A DNA stretch of 64,000 bases from Zoroaster sp. YZ-2022 (GCA_029582265.1 CM055831.1:23450682-23514681), one strand, 5' to 3'. Positions 34,183-44,935 are shown, counted from the stretch's first letter. The notes: a model not told the origin generated them from the letters alone. Made by a program: numbers and translations.

Positions 34183-34977
34183 TGTGCCTATTTGCTTACA
34201 CATAACCTGAATCCTTCCTAACTCCCTAGGCCCATTTGCTTACACATAACCTGAATCCTTCCTAACTCCCTAGGCCCATTTGCTTACACATAACCTGAAT
34301 CCTTCCTAACTCCCTATGCCCATTTGCTTACACATAACCTGAATCCTTCCTAACTCCCTTGGCCCATTTGCTTACACATAACCTGAATCCTTCCTAACTC
34401 CCTAGGCCCATTTGCTTGTACACATAACCTGAATCATCCAAAATCCCTCAGTAGTAAAGCAAGCACATGACATGTATGCACACATGTGTTTCTAATCTGT
34501 GATACATGTACATGGCCAGGGACCCTCCCTGCATGCATGGAGCAATAAACTGTGTCCACTGACCCAAGCACTGACCTTGCAATCACTACAACAAACATGG
34601 ATGTACATGTACCATGGAAAGGCAAGTATGCCTAATAGGTAAAACTTGTAGCTTTGCATGGTGAGGATGATAAGTAAGACTAATTGCGGTGACACCATGT
34701 GGACTCTTAATTGAGTAGTAATTAGTTCTGAAAAGAACTGGAGGTACAACTCGACGTTTCGATCAGTATGCTCTGATCGTCCTCAGGAGAATCTGAGGAC
34801 GATCAATTGAGATTCCACATGGTGTCACCGCAATTAGTCTTACTTAAGTATGCCTAATAACCTCAATCCTCCAAAATCCTTCACTTTAGCTAAGAGCATG
34901 TAGCATGTAACCTCAATCCTTCAAAATCATTCACTTTAGCAAAGAGGATTTTGGAGGATTTGGGAAAGTTAGGGTTA
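34183..34977 (-). mobile_element. TTAA-A element with amplified left end and nested insertion
   Basis: Five to six 44-bp terminal units (34190-34430) precede the normal body. The right end is GAAAGTTAGGGTTAG. The body is interrupted at 34638-34845 by a foldback insertion flanked by a 14-bp duplication. The left TTAA is lost. Confidence 0.8.
34638..34845. mobile_element. Foldback insertion with 14-bp target duplication
   Basis: AAGTATGCCTAATA occurs at 34624-34637 and 34846-34859, and once in other TTAA-A copies. Inside, AAGTAAGACTAATTGCGGTG (34672) and its complement ending at 34845 form ~32-bp inverted repeats. A second palindrome around CGATCAGTATGCTCTGATCG sits at the centre. It is related to the 152-bp array at 48.65-49.37 kb. 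A 14-bp duplication points to target-primed integration rather than cut-and-paste. Confidence 0.8.
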
Positions 34978-35474
34978 GACAAATGATTTGTCCTATTAAT
35001 ATCTGACCGTTATCACTCTGCAGCATTTTTGTCAGATTCCCTTTACATGCAAGTACGATACAAGTGATGAGTTATAAAAGGGGCCAGACTATTTTCCCTT
35101 CCAGCCTCGGTTTGATCCACTGGGGTTGAATTGAAGAAAAGCAAGATCTTGACTTGGAAGAGAGCTGATGAATAAGCGCAACATGTGTAAAACAGGTCGT
35201 GAACGCAGGAAACAAGGTGTGATTGGAACGCACCACTCATACTTTTGAAGTGTTTCCCATGGAGAAAGTAAGATTATGTCAAGAGCAGAAGTCTTGGGGT
35301 GATCTTTAACTTGCAGAATTCTCATTAGTTTACATCAAATATTTGGGTTCAGAAACTGACATAAATGTTCTTACTTACATGTAGTATGAAGCTTGACCGC
35401 TTTTGTTGATCTGAAACTTTCTCATTTCTTTTTCTTTGCGTAAATATTCATGTATACATGCGTGGTTCTTGATT
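34978..35474. other. Unassigned non-coding stretch
   Basis: No gene recognised. Confidence 0.35.
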
Positions 35475-35997
35475 TTAACCCTAACCACCCCATATCTATC
35501 AAAATCCTCCAAAGGGCACTTTTTTGGAAAAATTCAGCACTGTTGGAAACTGGTACAATGTACTTTCACCTCTTCAAATGGGGCAAAATTACTACCTGGT
35601 GAGAAGTACAGGCCATAAGTGCTGAATATGAAAGATCAACGAAAATGCATGGTGCATTTTGAAGATAAGGGCATGTTTCTAAAAGTGCACTGATGGATTT
35701 TGGAGGATTCAGGAAGGTTCCTAGCCAGAATACCTAGGGGGTTAGGGTTAAGGAAGGTTCCTAGCCAGAATACCTACAGGGGGTTAGGGTTAAGGAAGGT
35801 TCCTAGCCAGAATACCTAGGGGGTTAGGGTTAAGGAAGGTTCCTAGCCAGAATACCTATAGGGGGTTAGGGTTAAGGAAGGTTCCTAGCCAGAATACCTA
35901 GGGGGTTAGGGTTAAAGAAGGTTCCTAGCCTGAATACCTATAGGGGGTTAGGGTTCAGGAAGGTTCCTAGCCAGAATACCTAGGGGGTTAGGGTTAA
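35475..35997 (+). mobile_element. TTAA-B element with seven-fold right end
   Basis: TTAACCCTAACCACCCC at the left. The normal body reaches 35750, then the last ~41 bp are repeated so that seven copies of GGTTCCTAGCC ... GGGGGTTAGGGTT end the element. Nearly every unit junction retains TTAA. Confidence 0.9.
35711..35997. repeat. 40/43-bp alternating tandem array of the TTAA-B terminus
   Basis: Units alternate between CCTAGGGGG and CCTACAGGGGG or CCTATAGGGGG through all seven positions, i.e. an ~83-bp dimer repeat. Each contains the telomere-like GTTAGGGTTA. Confidence 0.85.
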
Positions 35998-36051
35998 GGC
36001 ACACAGGGTTTATGATTTGAATGTGACATTGTTCTGGTACATGTATGACCA

Positions 36052-36373
36052 TTAACCCTCCTATGGTTTGACCTTTCAAAACCTTTCAAAATCTGCTTAC
36101 TGGCAAAATGGCTATCAATAATGTATGAACCCTTTAAAACCCTCCAGAATTTGTTGCTAATGAACTACCACACTCTTCAATACCCTTTGAAAGGTATTGA
36201 AACATTTCAACACGAGTTTGTTCAGAGAGTTGTTTCACCTTTCGAAACCTTTCATAGGTCCCTTTTGTCAGACAGTTTTCTCACCTTTCAAAACCCTTCA
36301 GTACAGCAAACTTGAAAGGTTTTGAAAGGTCTGACAATTCTATGGCAAACTGCACTGTACATAGGAGGGTTAA
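36052..36373 (+). mobile_element. TTAA-E element, single copy
   Basis: TTAACCCTCCTATGGTTTGACC at the left and ACATAGGAGGGTTAA at the right. The interior is packed with CCTTTCAAAACC / GGTTTTGAAAGG motifs (about nine). Same tip as C, D and F but a different body motif. Confidence 0.85.
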
Positions 36374-36834
36374 GAAGGTAAGTTATGTATGAAAGATACA
36401 TGACAAATATCCCTTTCAAAGTGAATCACGGGAGAAGGTTTGATCCTCTACCATCCTTGACTACTAATAATTTAGAGGGTACTAGGTCAACACCATGCAG
36501 ACATATTTTCCTAAAGGTGAGTACCTGGAACTTGACAACCCTGCCAAGTTTCAATTGGGTAACACATTTATGCGTCATATTTGGCCATCCAAACTCACCT
36601 CTGCTGTCAAAGTCTGTTCAAGGCTACCCCTTGGGGTGCTTCTGCGACTGCTGTTGGGATTTCTGTTCCGTAAATCCAATTTTTGTTTTCACCAGAGGTT
36701 ATGGTCAGATGTGATCAGCACTGAATACCTGCACAGCTGAAGGCCAGGATAATTTCCGTTTCACCTAATCGCCTATAGACACCATGGCCTTCTGATTGAT
36801 GGGTTCAAGTGAATCTCGATCTGGTGTCATGTAC
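36374..36834. other. Unassigned non-coding stretch
   Basis: Contains a 109-codon ORF (36385-36714) without recognisable domains. No repeat identified. Base composition is more even than in the surrounding repeats, so a missed exon cannot be excluded. Confidence 0.3.
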
Positions 36835-37325
36835 TTCTTGGGCAAATTTGTTCTGCTTGTTGAGCAAATATTCAAGGTTTTTTAACCTGAATTTGGCAAA
36901 TTCTCAAGGTTTTCTCAAGTGTGAAGATTTGTTTTTTTTACCTTATTGGGCAAATTCTTAAGGTTTTTCTTTTTAAAGGGGCAGTATCGTCAGGATCAAC
37001 AGGGCATGGAATCGGAATGGTAGTTTTAGATTAACTCAGTGACTGCCATAATACCCCACATGATAAGGTCATATTACTGTTGCTGCTGTATAAATGAGCA
37101 ATTAATTTTCAGTCACTGTTTTAATCTTAAACTAGGACATCGATTCTCTCCCCTGTTGAAAGTCTGCTCTGTTCGTGACGATACTGCCCCTTTAACCTTT
37201 TGGGTAATTTTTTTTATTTTTTATATTTTAAAACCTCTTGGGCAAATTCTCAAGGTTTTTTTTTTGCCTTTTGGGCACATTCTGAAGGTTTTTAAAAACC
37301 TTTTGGGCAAATTCTGAAGGTTTTG
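36835..37325. repeat. Degenerate TTGGGCAAATTCTCAAGGTT repeat, split by TTAA-G
   Basis: About seven irregular repeats of CTTTTGGGCAAATTCT(C/G)AAGG with T-runs, on both sides of the TTAA-G element at 36973-37195. The insertion restored TTAA at both ends. Confidence 0.7.
36973..37195 (+). mobile_element. TTAA-G element
   Basis: TTAAAGGGGCAGTATCGTC at the left and GACGATACTGCCCCTTTAA at the right, the best-preserved tips in the family. Inserted in a degenerate minisatellite. Confidence 0.9.
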
Positions 37326-37475
37326 TTCAAACTGAAACGTGACTGTCGACAGCATTTGATCATGAGTGATTTCAAAGCTGTAAAAATATTGTGAAAAGGG
37401 TTACTGGAAGTCTGCAACTACATGTACATGTACAATTGTACATGTAATTCTTCTACACCTGTAGATCAGTTTTTT

Positions 37476-37720
37476 TTAAACCTTAACCACCCCAAATCCT
37501 GCAAAATACTCAGCACTGTTGGAAAGTGGTACTTTCACCTCTTCAAATGGGGCAAAATTACTACCTGGCAAGAAGTACAGGCCATAAGCACTGAATATGA
37601 AAGATCAACGAAAATGCATGGTGCATTTTGAAGATAAGGGCATGTTTCCAAAAGTGCACTGATGGGTTTTGGAGGATTCAGGAAGGTTCCTAGCCAGAAT
37701 GCCCAGGGGGTTAGGGATAA
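37476..37720 (+). mobile_element. TTAA-B element, degraded tips
   Basis: TTAAACCTTAACCACCCC at the left and GGGGGTTAGGGATAA at the right. The body matches TTAA-B with a ~20-bp deletion in the left CCTCC zone. Confidence 0.75.
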
Positions 37721-38436
37721 AGAAGCAATAATCACACTTAGCAACTTTACAAGGTTCTTTTCACCTGTACATGTACCTCACTTAGCAATAGTTGAGATAA
37801 ACATATAAGCGATAAGCAATGTATTATTGTGAAGTTCTTCAATTTGATCAATTTGCTCATTTGTGTCCTAGGGACTAAACCTGGGATAATCTAGACCTCC
37901 AAACTCTTTACCACACACTATTAATTGTCTGAAATGCATGATTACAGGATGAGGATCAAGCATATACATTACAAACTATCCAGTGAATGTTACATGCCTT
38001 GAACTTCACAGAGAAAATAGCAGGCATTTGTGGTAATGACTTCACAACCACTGCATCTGTGCACAGCTGCCATTACAACAAGGTGCACAGCATTTATGCT
38101 GCAATTTTCTTCACAAATTAGGCAAATGTAAGTTACGTATCTAGGGATCAATGTCTCAACTGCCCTTGGTCTAAGCCTCCGTGCTCCTTGAAATGTTTCC
38201 ATAAATTTTTGAAAATAAAAGTGCCCTTAACCAAAGGAAAGTGGCTTTGCCTGTACGACAACACAATTCAACACCTGCTGTGAAAGTTACAACTTGACCA
38301 GTCCATGCAATTCTGATTTTTTTTTAGCCTGTTTTCTGTCATATTGGTGACAAAAATTATGAGGGGGCCAGAAACGACCCCAATCCAGTCATGGACTCTC
38401 CTTATCACAGTATCAGTATGCGCTATCAAAATCATA
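37721..38436. other. Unassigned non-coding stretch
   Basis: No gene or repeat recognised. Confidence 0.35.
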
Positions 38437-38857
38437 TTAAAACCCTAACTCTCCCAAATCCTCCCAAATCCTCTTTGCTAAAGGGAAGGATTTTGAAGGA
38501 TTAAGGTTACATGCTACATGTACATGCTCTTTGCTAAAGTGAAGGATTTTGGAGGATTGAAGTTACATCCTACATTGTATTTGCTAAAGTGGAGGATTGA
38601 GGTTATTAGGCATACTTGCCTTTCCATGGTACATGTACATGTACATCCATGTTTGTTGTAGTGATTGCAAGGTCAGTGCTTGGGTCAGTGGACACTGTTT
38701 ATTGCTCCATGCATGCTGGGAGGGTCCCTGGCCATGTACATGTATCACAGATTAGAAACACATGTGTGCGTACATGTCATGTGCTTGCTTTTACTACTGG
38801 ACGATTTTGGAGGATTCAGGTTATGTGTAAGCAAATGGGCCTAGGGAGTTAGCATTA
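38437..38857 (+). mobile_element. TTAA-A element, unexpanded
   Basis: TTAAAACCCTAACTCTCCC at the left; GGGCCTAGGGAGTTAGCATTAA at the right. A single copy of the 44-bp terminus, so it is the unamplified reference form. TACATGTACATGTACATCC in the body is one unit longer than in other copies. Confidence 0.8.
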
Positions 38858-39191
38858 AAGTTTAATCTTTTTGACTTTCGGTGACTTTCAGTCCAGTGAA
38901 TTATTTTACATGTATATACCAAGATCCTGATGTTATTACAGAGTTCCTGTTTTTGAAGCTCCTTTAACGAGTGGGCCCTTATCAGAGTAAGCCTGTGATT
39001 AGCCCAGTAGGAAATTTTTGACCATACTTACTAGGGACCTGTTAATGGGCATAAACTTGTAAATTTTAGTCACTTCTGTCAGTGGCTGCGCTATCTGCTT
39101 CTTGCACATGCTTTCCGGGCTAAAAAAAAAAATTTCATCAATGACCAAAGGTTAGTCTACATGTAGCTCCCAGTGTCAAACAGAAAGAGCT
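38858..39191. other. Unassigned non-coding stretch
   Basis: No gene recognised. Confidence 0.35.
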
Positions 39192-39456
39192 TTAACCTTA
39201 ACCACCCCAAATCCTGCAAAATCCTCCAAGCGGCGCTTTTTTGGAAAAATTCAGCACTGCTGGAAATGGGTACTTTCACCTCTTCAAATGGGGCAAAATT
39301 ACTACATGGCAAGAAATACAGGCCATAAGTGTCGACTATGAAAGATCAACAAAAATGCATGGTGCATTTTGAAGATAAGGGCATTTCCAAAAGTGATGGA
39401 TTTTGGAGGATTCAGGAAGGTTCCTAGCCAGAATACCTAGCGGGTTAGGGTTTTAA
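39192..39456 (+). mobile_element. TTAA-B element abutting TTAA-H
   Basis: TTAACCTTAACCACCCC at the left and CTAGCGGGTTAGGGTTTTAA at the right. The right TTAA (39453-39456) is also the left TTAA of the next element. Confidence 0.85.
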
Positions 39457-39842
39457 AGAGAAGGACATTACAAATTGACCAAATTATTATCTGAATGCTA
39501 ACTTGATGTGAAGTTGGTAAGAGGGTACCAATCATACTGGAAAATGTTTCTGTCTGAAATGCTCTTATTTCACAGAAAACACTAAAAAAAAATCTTTTAA
39601 CAAAACGTGGTAGAAAGCAAATTTTTTGCTCGGAGTGTTTTTGCCTTGAGCGCCCAGCAGGGTGGATACATGTATGTGCGCGCTACAAATCTTTATTATT
39701 GTAAAAATGCATGTGTTTTTACACTTTTGTAATGATGTACATATAATAGACTCTGCATTGAGCAGAAACTTTCACAATTTAGTTGTTACATGTACAATCA
39801 AGCTGTTTTCCCAATTTAACTATTATTGTACCTTCCCTTTAA
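39453..39842 (+). mobile_element. TTAA-H element, 390 bp
   Basis: TTAAAGAGAAGGACATTAC at the left and TTGTACCTTCCCTTTAA at the right. The interior has ACTTGATGTGAAGTTGG and TTCTGTCTGAAATGC. It shares its left TTAA with TTAA-B. Confidence 0.8.
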
Positions 39843-40212
39843 GTTGCTAATGTTGAATTACCTGTCTTATATAAACTGTGGTCATTGCACTTAATATAAA
39901 GGAGCGTTGTGCATTCATGTGTACAGTGTACATTTACAGCAGTACTCCATTGCATGTGTATGCTGCTAGCCACTGATCTCAAGAGAAATAACATTCAATG
40001 GGACACACCACTCATGTTACTATCAGGTACCTGCAGGGAAACTAGCAAATTGCCGCCCTCAAATGATACATGTAAATGCACATTAGAGTAACAGGCTGGA
40101 GATAATGTGTCAGCCAGACACTGTTACTTCTCAGGACTTTCTTAAGGGATTTGGTTTCTTCCAGGGCCTTTGTACTGTAAATGAACCGTATATCTGTTGA
40201 TCCAAATAGACA
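39843..40212. other. Unassigned non-coding stretch
   Basis: No gene recognised. Confidence 0.35.
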
Positions 40213-40402
40213 TGGGCCAAATTTCATAGAGTGGTTAAAAAGAAACATTTGTTGACGAGGACATTTTGCTTAGTAGGCTTTGTTGGTTACCAGCCAAACT
40301 TTCATGAAATGTGCTTTCCTTGGCTGGTAGTCTGTTTTGTAATGCTTAGCAAAAATATATTGTTAGCAGAATTGGTTGCTTAGCAACTATGAAATTGACC
40401 CC
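40213..40402. mobile_element. GCC-1 element, short copy
   Basis: GGGCCAAATTTCATAGAG at the left; CTATGAAATTGACCCC at the right, running into a C tract (40398-40415). The inner pair ACCAGCCAAACTTTC / TTGGCTGGTAG matches other copies. Confidence 0.7.
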
Positions 40403-40654
40403 CCCCCCCCCCCCCTAACTTTGGTCCAGACTCTGCATGTTCAAAGACCTGACTGGTCAAAACATTACAAGACAAAATATGTACATCGGATATTGTAGGC
40501 ATAAATTACCTTTGGTAGTGACCCGATTACCAAATTATTATCTAAAAGCTAATGATATGCTATTGGTAAAGGTACCATTCATTCAGACAAATTATTCTAC
40601 ATTGTATCTGACGTGCTCTCATTTCAAACAAATAAATATAGGTTGATGAAATTC

Positions 40655-40741
40655 TTGCATCGGGTGATACACAATTGATTTAATTTTGCCCTACACCGAC
40701 ATGTGTATAATAATGAATACTCGGTGCTTTCCGAGTGTCTG
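40655..40741 (-). mobile_element. SINE-T tail fragment
   Basis: ATTGATTTAATTTTGCCC and ACTCGGTGCTTTCCGAGTGTCTG are the complement of the SINE-T 3' region seen at 4.1-4.6 kb. Truncated by the following SINE-L. Confidence 0.75.
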
Positions 40742-41101
40742 TAATAATAATAATAATAATAATAATGTGTGGACTTATATAGCGCACGTATCCACCAACT
40801 GAGTGGTGCTCAAGGCGCATTATATCATTACCCCTGCTCATAAGGCTCATAAATCATTCCTGAAACCATCTCAGCTCCCTGGGGAGTATACAGCTCAATT
40901 GCTGCCATTACAGCGCATATAGGGCTAATCAACCAACTCTGCCCTCACAGGTGCCCATTTAACCCCTGGGTGGAGAGAAGCAATTATGGTTAAGTGTCTT
41001 GCTCAAGGACACAAGTGTCACGGCCGTGATTCGAACCCACATTCTGCTGCTAACACCAGAACTTGAGTCCAGTAAGCTAGACCGCTCGGCCACGACACTC
41101 C
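40742..41101 (-). mobile_element. SINE-L, antisense, full length
   Basis: From the (AAT)n complement at 40742 to the tRNA-Leu-like head complement ending CGGCCACGACACTCC. The anticodon-loop complement ACTTGAG is intact. Confidence 0.85.
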
Positions 41102-41279
41102 ACTGTAAAAAAAAAAATGTAAAAAAAAATGCACATCAGCAACTGATCTTTTTACTTGAAGTGTTTTCTGTAAAAATTGTTCATGCTTTTTCCCATGTTT
41201 CTCATAACCTGGTCTCCACAATGAGCTGAAACTTTCATAGGATGGTTGTTTAATGTATACTTGATTCAGAGTTAGTAGG

Positions 41280-41830
41280 CATACTTATACTCATAGAAGC
41301 AGTTTTGTCAACATTACCAATGTTGTACCTTCCCTTCAATGTATATCTTGATTCAAAGAGAGTAAGCATACTCATAGAAGCAGTTTTGCCAACATTACCA
41401 ATGTTGTACCTTCCGTTCAATGTATATCTTGATTCAAAGAGAGTAAGCATACTCATAGAAGCAGTTTTGCCAACATTACCAATGTTGTACCTTCCCTTCA
41501 ATGTATATCTTGATTCAAAGAGAGTAAGCATACTCATAGAAGCAGTTTGGCCAACATTACCAATGTTGTACGTTCCCTTCAATGTATATCTTGATTCAAA
41601 GAGAGTAAGCGTACTCGTAGAAGCAGTTTTGCCAACATTACCAATGTTGTACCTTCCCTTTAATGTATATCTTGATTCAAAGAGAGTAAGCGTACTCATA
41701 GAAGCAGTTTGGCCAACATTACCAATGTTGTACCTTCCCCTCAATGTATATCTTGATTCAAAGAGAGTAAGCGTACTCATAGAAGCAGTTTGGCCAACAT
41801 TACCAATGTTGTACCTTCCCTTCAATGTAC
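41280..41830. repeat. 81-bp tandem array of the TTAA-H terminus
   Basis: About seven units here and two to three more after the SINEs (42385-42600). Each has TTGATTCAAAGAGAGTAAGC, GAAGCAGTTT and CAACATTACCAATGTTGTAC. Because 81 is 27 codons, long repetitive ORFs exist on both strands; no coding is implied. Confidence 0.9.
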
Positions 41831-41832
41831 AT

Positions 41833-42018
41833 TGGAGTGTCGTGGCCGAGCGGTCTAGCGCACCGAACTCAAGTTCTGGTGTTGCCAGCAGCAGGGTGTG
41901 GGTTCGAGCCCCGGTCGTGACACTTGTGTCCTTGAGCAAGGTACTTAACCATAATTGCTTCGTCCTTCGGATGGGACGTAAAGCCGTAGGTCCCGTGTGT
42001 TGTATAATGCAAGTAAAG
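41833..42018 (+). mobile_element. SINE-L head with a different 3' tail
   Basis: The tRNA-Leu-like head is intact (GGCCGAGCGGTCTAG, CTCAAGT loop, GGTTCGAGCCC). After ACCATAATTGCTTC the sequence switches to GTCCTTCGGATGGGACGTAAAGCCG instead of the usual body. A second SINE follows directly. Confidence 0.75.
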
Positions 42019-42384
42019 TGGATTGTCGTGCGGTCTAGCGCACTGAACTCAAGTTCTGGTGTTGCCAGCAGCAGAGTGTGGGTTCGAGCCCCGGCCGTGA
42101 CACCTGTGTCCTTGAGCAAGACACTTAACCATAATTGCTTCTCTCCACCCAGGGGTTAAATGGGTACCTGTGAAGGCAGAGATGGTTTGCTCTATATGCG
42201 CTAGAAATGGCAGCAATTGAGCTGTATACTCCCCAGGGAGCTGAGATGGTTTCAGGAATGATTTATGAGCCTTATGAGCCTTATGAGCAGGGATAATAAT
42301 ATAATGCGCCTTGAGCGCCACTTAGTTGGTGGATACGTGCGCTATATAAATCTATACATTATTATTATTATTATTATTATTATT
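42019..42384 (+). mobile_element. SINE-L, full length
   Basis: The head lost four bases in the D-arm region (TTGTCGTGCGGTCTAGCGC) but keeps B-box GGTTCGAGCCC. The body and (ATT)n tail are complete. Inserted in the 81-bp array. Confidence 0.8.
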
Positions 42385-42644
42385 ACATCTTGATTCAAAG
42401 AGAGTAAGCATACTCATAGAAGCAGTTTGGCCAACATTACCAATGTTGTACCTTCCCTTCAATGTACATGTATCTTGATTCAAAGAGAGTAAGCATACTC
42501 ATAGAAGCAGTTTGGCCAACATTACCAATGTTGTACCTTCCCTTCAATGTACATGTATCTTGATTCAAAGAGAGTAAGCATTGGCCTACATTGTACTCAT
42601 AGAAGCAGTTTTGTTGACAATACCAATGTTGTCCTTCTCTTTAA

Positions 42645-43330
42645 GTGCATCAAAAGAAAGAAAACCCTGCCACATCTGCCAGAGATATTGCATTTAATTA
42701 ACTAGGAATCTGATAAATCTTGAATGGGATGGCATTCCCTTAATTACGTGCAGCACATATGTTGTGAATGGGGGTATAAAAAGGTTTTCATCATAGGGCA
42801 GAATGCATGCAAGGTATTTGGAAGGAGGATATGCCCAGCTTAGATTGGCATGCTAAACACGTAATTGGTTTCTACAGTATAATTGGTTCCAGACTTGTTG
42901 CAAATTCATCAGTTTTTTGTTCTAGGCGTGATGGACCTGGCAAGTTTCGTTCCTGAAATTCATAATAATTGTACAGATTACACACTATCTGCAATCGTAT
43001 TTCAATCAAGGCCTGCATGTATACATTGTGCATGTACATGTGAAAACACTGTACGCATTTGTTATTTTGGTCTCTGAAAGTGAATTCTGTTATTTGAATC
43101 AGCATGATATTCACAGCATGTATTGAACCCCACAACTGTTTTTCCTGCAATAACATGTATTTTTGATTGCAATGAAATGCATGTGTGTGTACGTCATGAC
43201 ACAGTTCTTGAAATAGAAAAAAAAAAACTTTGCTGTTTCTATATTTACAAGTTTAACAACCAAATGGTATACAGATTGACTGGCCAGTTTAGGAAAAAAT
43301 GTACCTCAGTGTAAAACAATTTGTCTTTTA
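42645..43330. other. Unassigned non-coding stretch
   Basis: No gene recognised. Confidence 0.35.
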
Positions 43331-43354
43331 TTATTCACTTAAATTTCATCCCCC

Positions 43355-43420
43355 TAACAAAAAACAAAAAACAAAAAACAAAAAACAAAAAACAATAACA
43401 ACAAAAAACAACAACAATGT
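43355..43420. repeat. (AAAAAAC)n simple repeat
   Basis: A-rich repeats of AAAAAAC followed by an ACAACAA stretch. Confidence 0.85.
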
Positions 43421-43493
43421 ACATTTACATTTTTGGGGTACATATAAATCTATTAATTTGACAGATAACTTTTTAAAATATTGTAAACACAAG

Positions 43494-43900
43494 TAATAAT
43501 AATAATAATAATAATGATAATAATAATGATAATAATAATGTTGACTTACATACATGTACATGTAGCGCACTTATCCACCAAACTGGTGCTCAAGGCGCAT
43601 TATATTATTACCCCTGCTCATCAGGCTCATAAATCATTCCTGAAACCATCTCAGCTCCCTGGGGAGTATACAGCTCAATTGCTGCCATTTCAGCGCATAT
43701 GGGCTAATCAAACACAACAACCAACTCTGCTCTCACAGGTACCCATTTACCCCTGGGTGGAGAGAAGCAATTATGGTAAAGTGTCTTGCTCAAGGACACA
43801 AGCATCCCGGTCGTGGCTGGGATTCGAACCCACATTCTGACGACTCAACCATCAGAACACAAATCCGATGCACTAAACCGCTTGACCATGGCACTCCATA
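43494..43900 (-). mobile_element. SINE-L, antisense, full length
   Basis: A long (AATAAT)n tail complement with ACATGTACATGTA inserted before GCGCACTTATCC, then the full body to the head complement CGCTTGACCATGGCACTCC. Confidence 0.85.
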
Positions 43901-44317
43901 AGTAGTTAGTGATCTATTACTGTTTTTTTTCTGTATATACAGTATTTGTATGTAAAGTTCTGAATAAGTTATACACATGTGTACAGTGCTATGACATTCT
44001 ACAGGATTTGCTGAATCAGGTTTTTGTAATTATTTTCAGACCAACTCTTGTACGCTTCTACAAGTACATGTATGTTTACTCTGTTTGAATCAAGTTCACT
44101 AAGAAATCAACCTTTGAAAGTTTCAGAAAATGCATGATTCATAGTTTTCTTTTAAATTCTAACGTGTAATTTAGAAAAGAGTCCTCTTTCCCAAATTTGA
44201 TATAAAAATAGACTACTTAAAATTCTTAAAAATGACACCACCTTCTAGTGAAGATAATACCATCATTGAAATTTGAAATTTATAAAATTGTTTTAATTAG
44301 CAATCCTTTACCTTGCC
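43901..44317. other. Unassigned non-coding stretch
   Basis: No gene recognised. Confidence 0.35.
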
Positions 44318-44692
44318 TTAACCCTCCTACTTCTGGTACCTTTTTCATACAAGTTGATCCACCATTTGAAACCATTCGCTTTTGTGGTTTTGAATGGTGA
44401 AATAACTGTGTACAGTATTGATTCCCCCAAATGGTTTTGAATGGTAGGTCAGCTAATACAAAACCTTGTTTGGATCTTTCCAAATGCTAGTACAGCTAAT
44501 ACAAAACCTTGTTTGGATACTTCTAAGTGGTGAATCAGTGGACCCTCTATGCATTTGAATGGATTTGAATGGTAGTAAAGCTTGCTACCAACACTGTTCA
44601 AATGGTATCACCGTGTGTGTACAAAACCAATGGGCATTTTGGTAAGTGGAAATTTTGAATGGTTTCAAATGGTCAAACAGTAGGAGGGTTAA
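44318..44692 (+). mobile_element. TTAA-D element, intact, 375 bp
   Basis: TTAACCCTCCTACTTCTGG at the left; AACAGTAGGAGGGTTAA at the right. Best-preserved copy of the family, with AATGGT iterations in both orientations. Confidence 0.9.
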
Positions 44693-44764
44693 GTGGAATT
44701 TGCTTCTCAAACAAGTTTTCTTAAACATATATCAGGGAAGATCATTTCAATGCAAGGGGTTGGC

Positions 44765-44935
44765 CAGGATTTAGAACTAGGGTGTTCAGATTTGCTGTAA
44801 ATTTCAAAATGGGGTGTCCAAATTGTTCACTTACAATACTTAAGGACATATAAATGACAGATGAAATAGGGTGTCCAAAATTGGAAACAGGGTGTCCAAA
44901 AGACACCCAGACACCCCTGTGGGTAATACTATGTT
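44765..44935. repeat. GGGTGTCC-type dispersed repeat
   Basis: AGGGTGTTC, GGGGTGTCC, AGGGTGTCC (twice) and ACACCCAGACACCCC give an inverted-repeat character. Related to 23294-23460 and 61630-61810. Confidence 0.5.

Larger units (their letters stand above)
40440..42644 (+). mobile_element. TTAA-H copy expanded to ~2.2 kb by nested SINEs and terminal amplification
   Basis: Body pieces at 40500-40640 and 41105-41260 are separated by SINEs. The right terminus is amplified in 81-bp units (41280-41830 and 42385-42600), and the array itself contains two SINE-L insertions. The final tip GTCCTTCTCTTTAA ends at 42644. Confidence 0.65.

Noticed and set aside
41250..42159. Long ORFs of 289 and 284 codons on opposite strands
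   Set aside because: Both follow the 81-bp tandem repeat (27 codons), run through SINE sequence and are open because the repeat lacks stops in those frames. There is no domain or codon signal.
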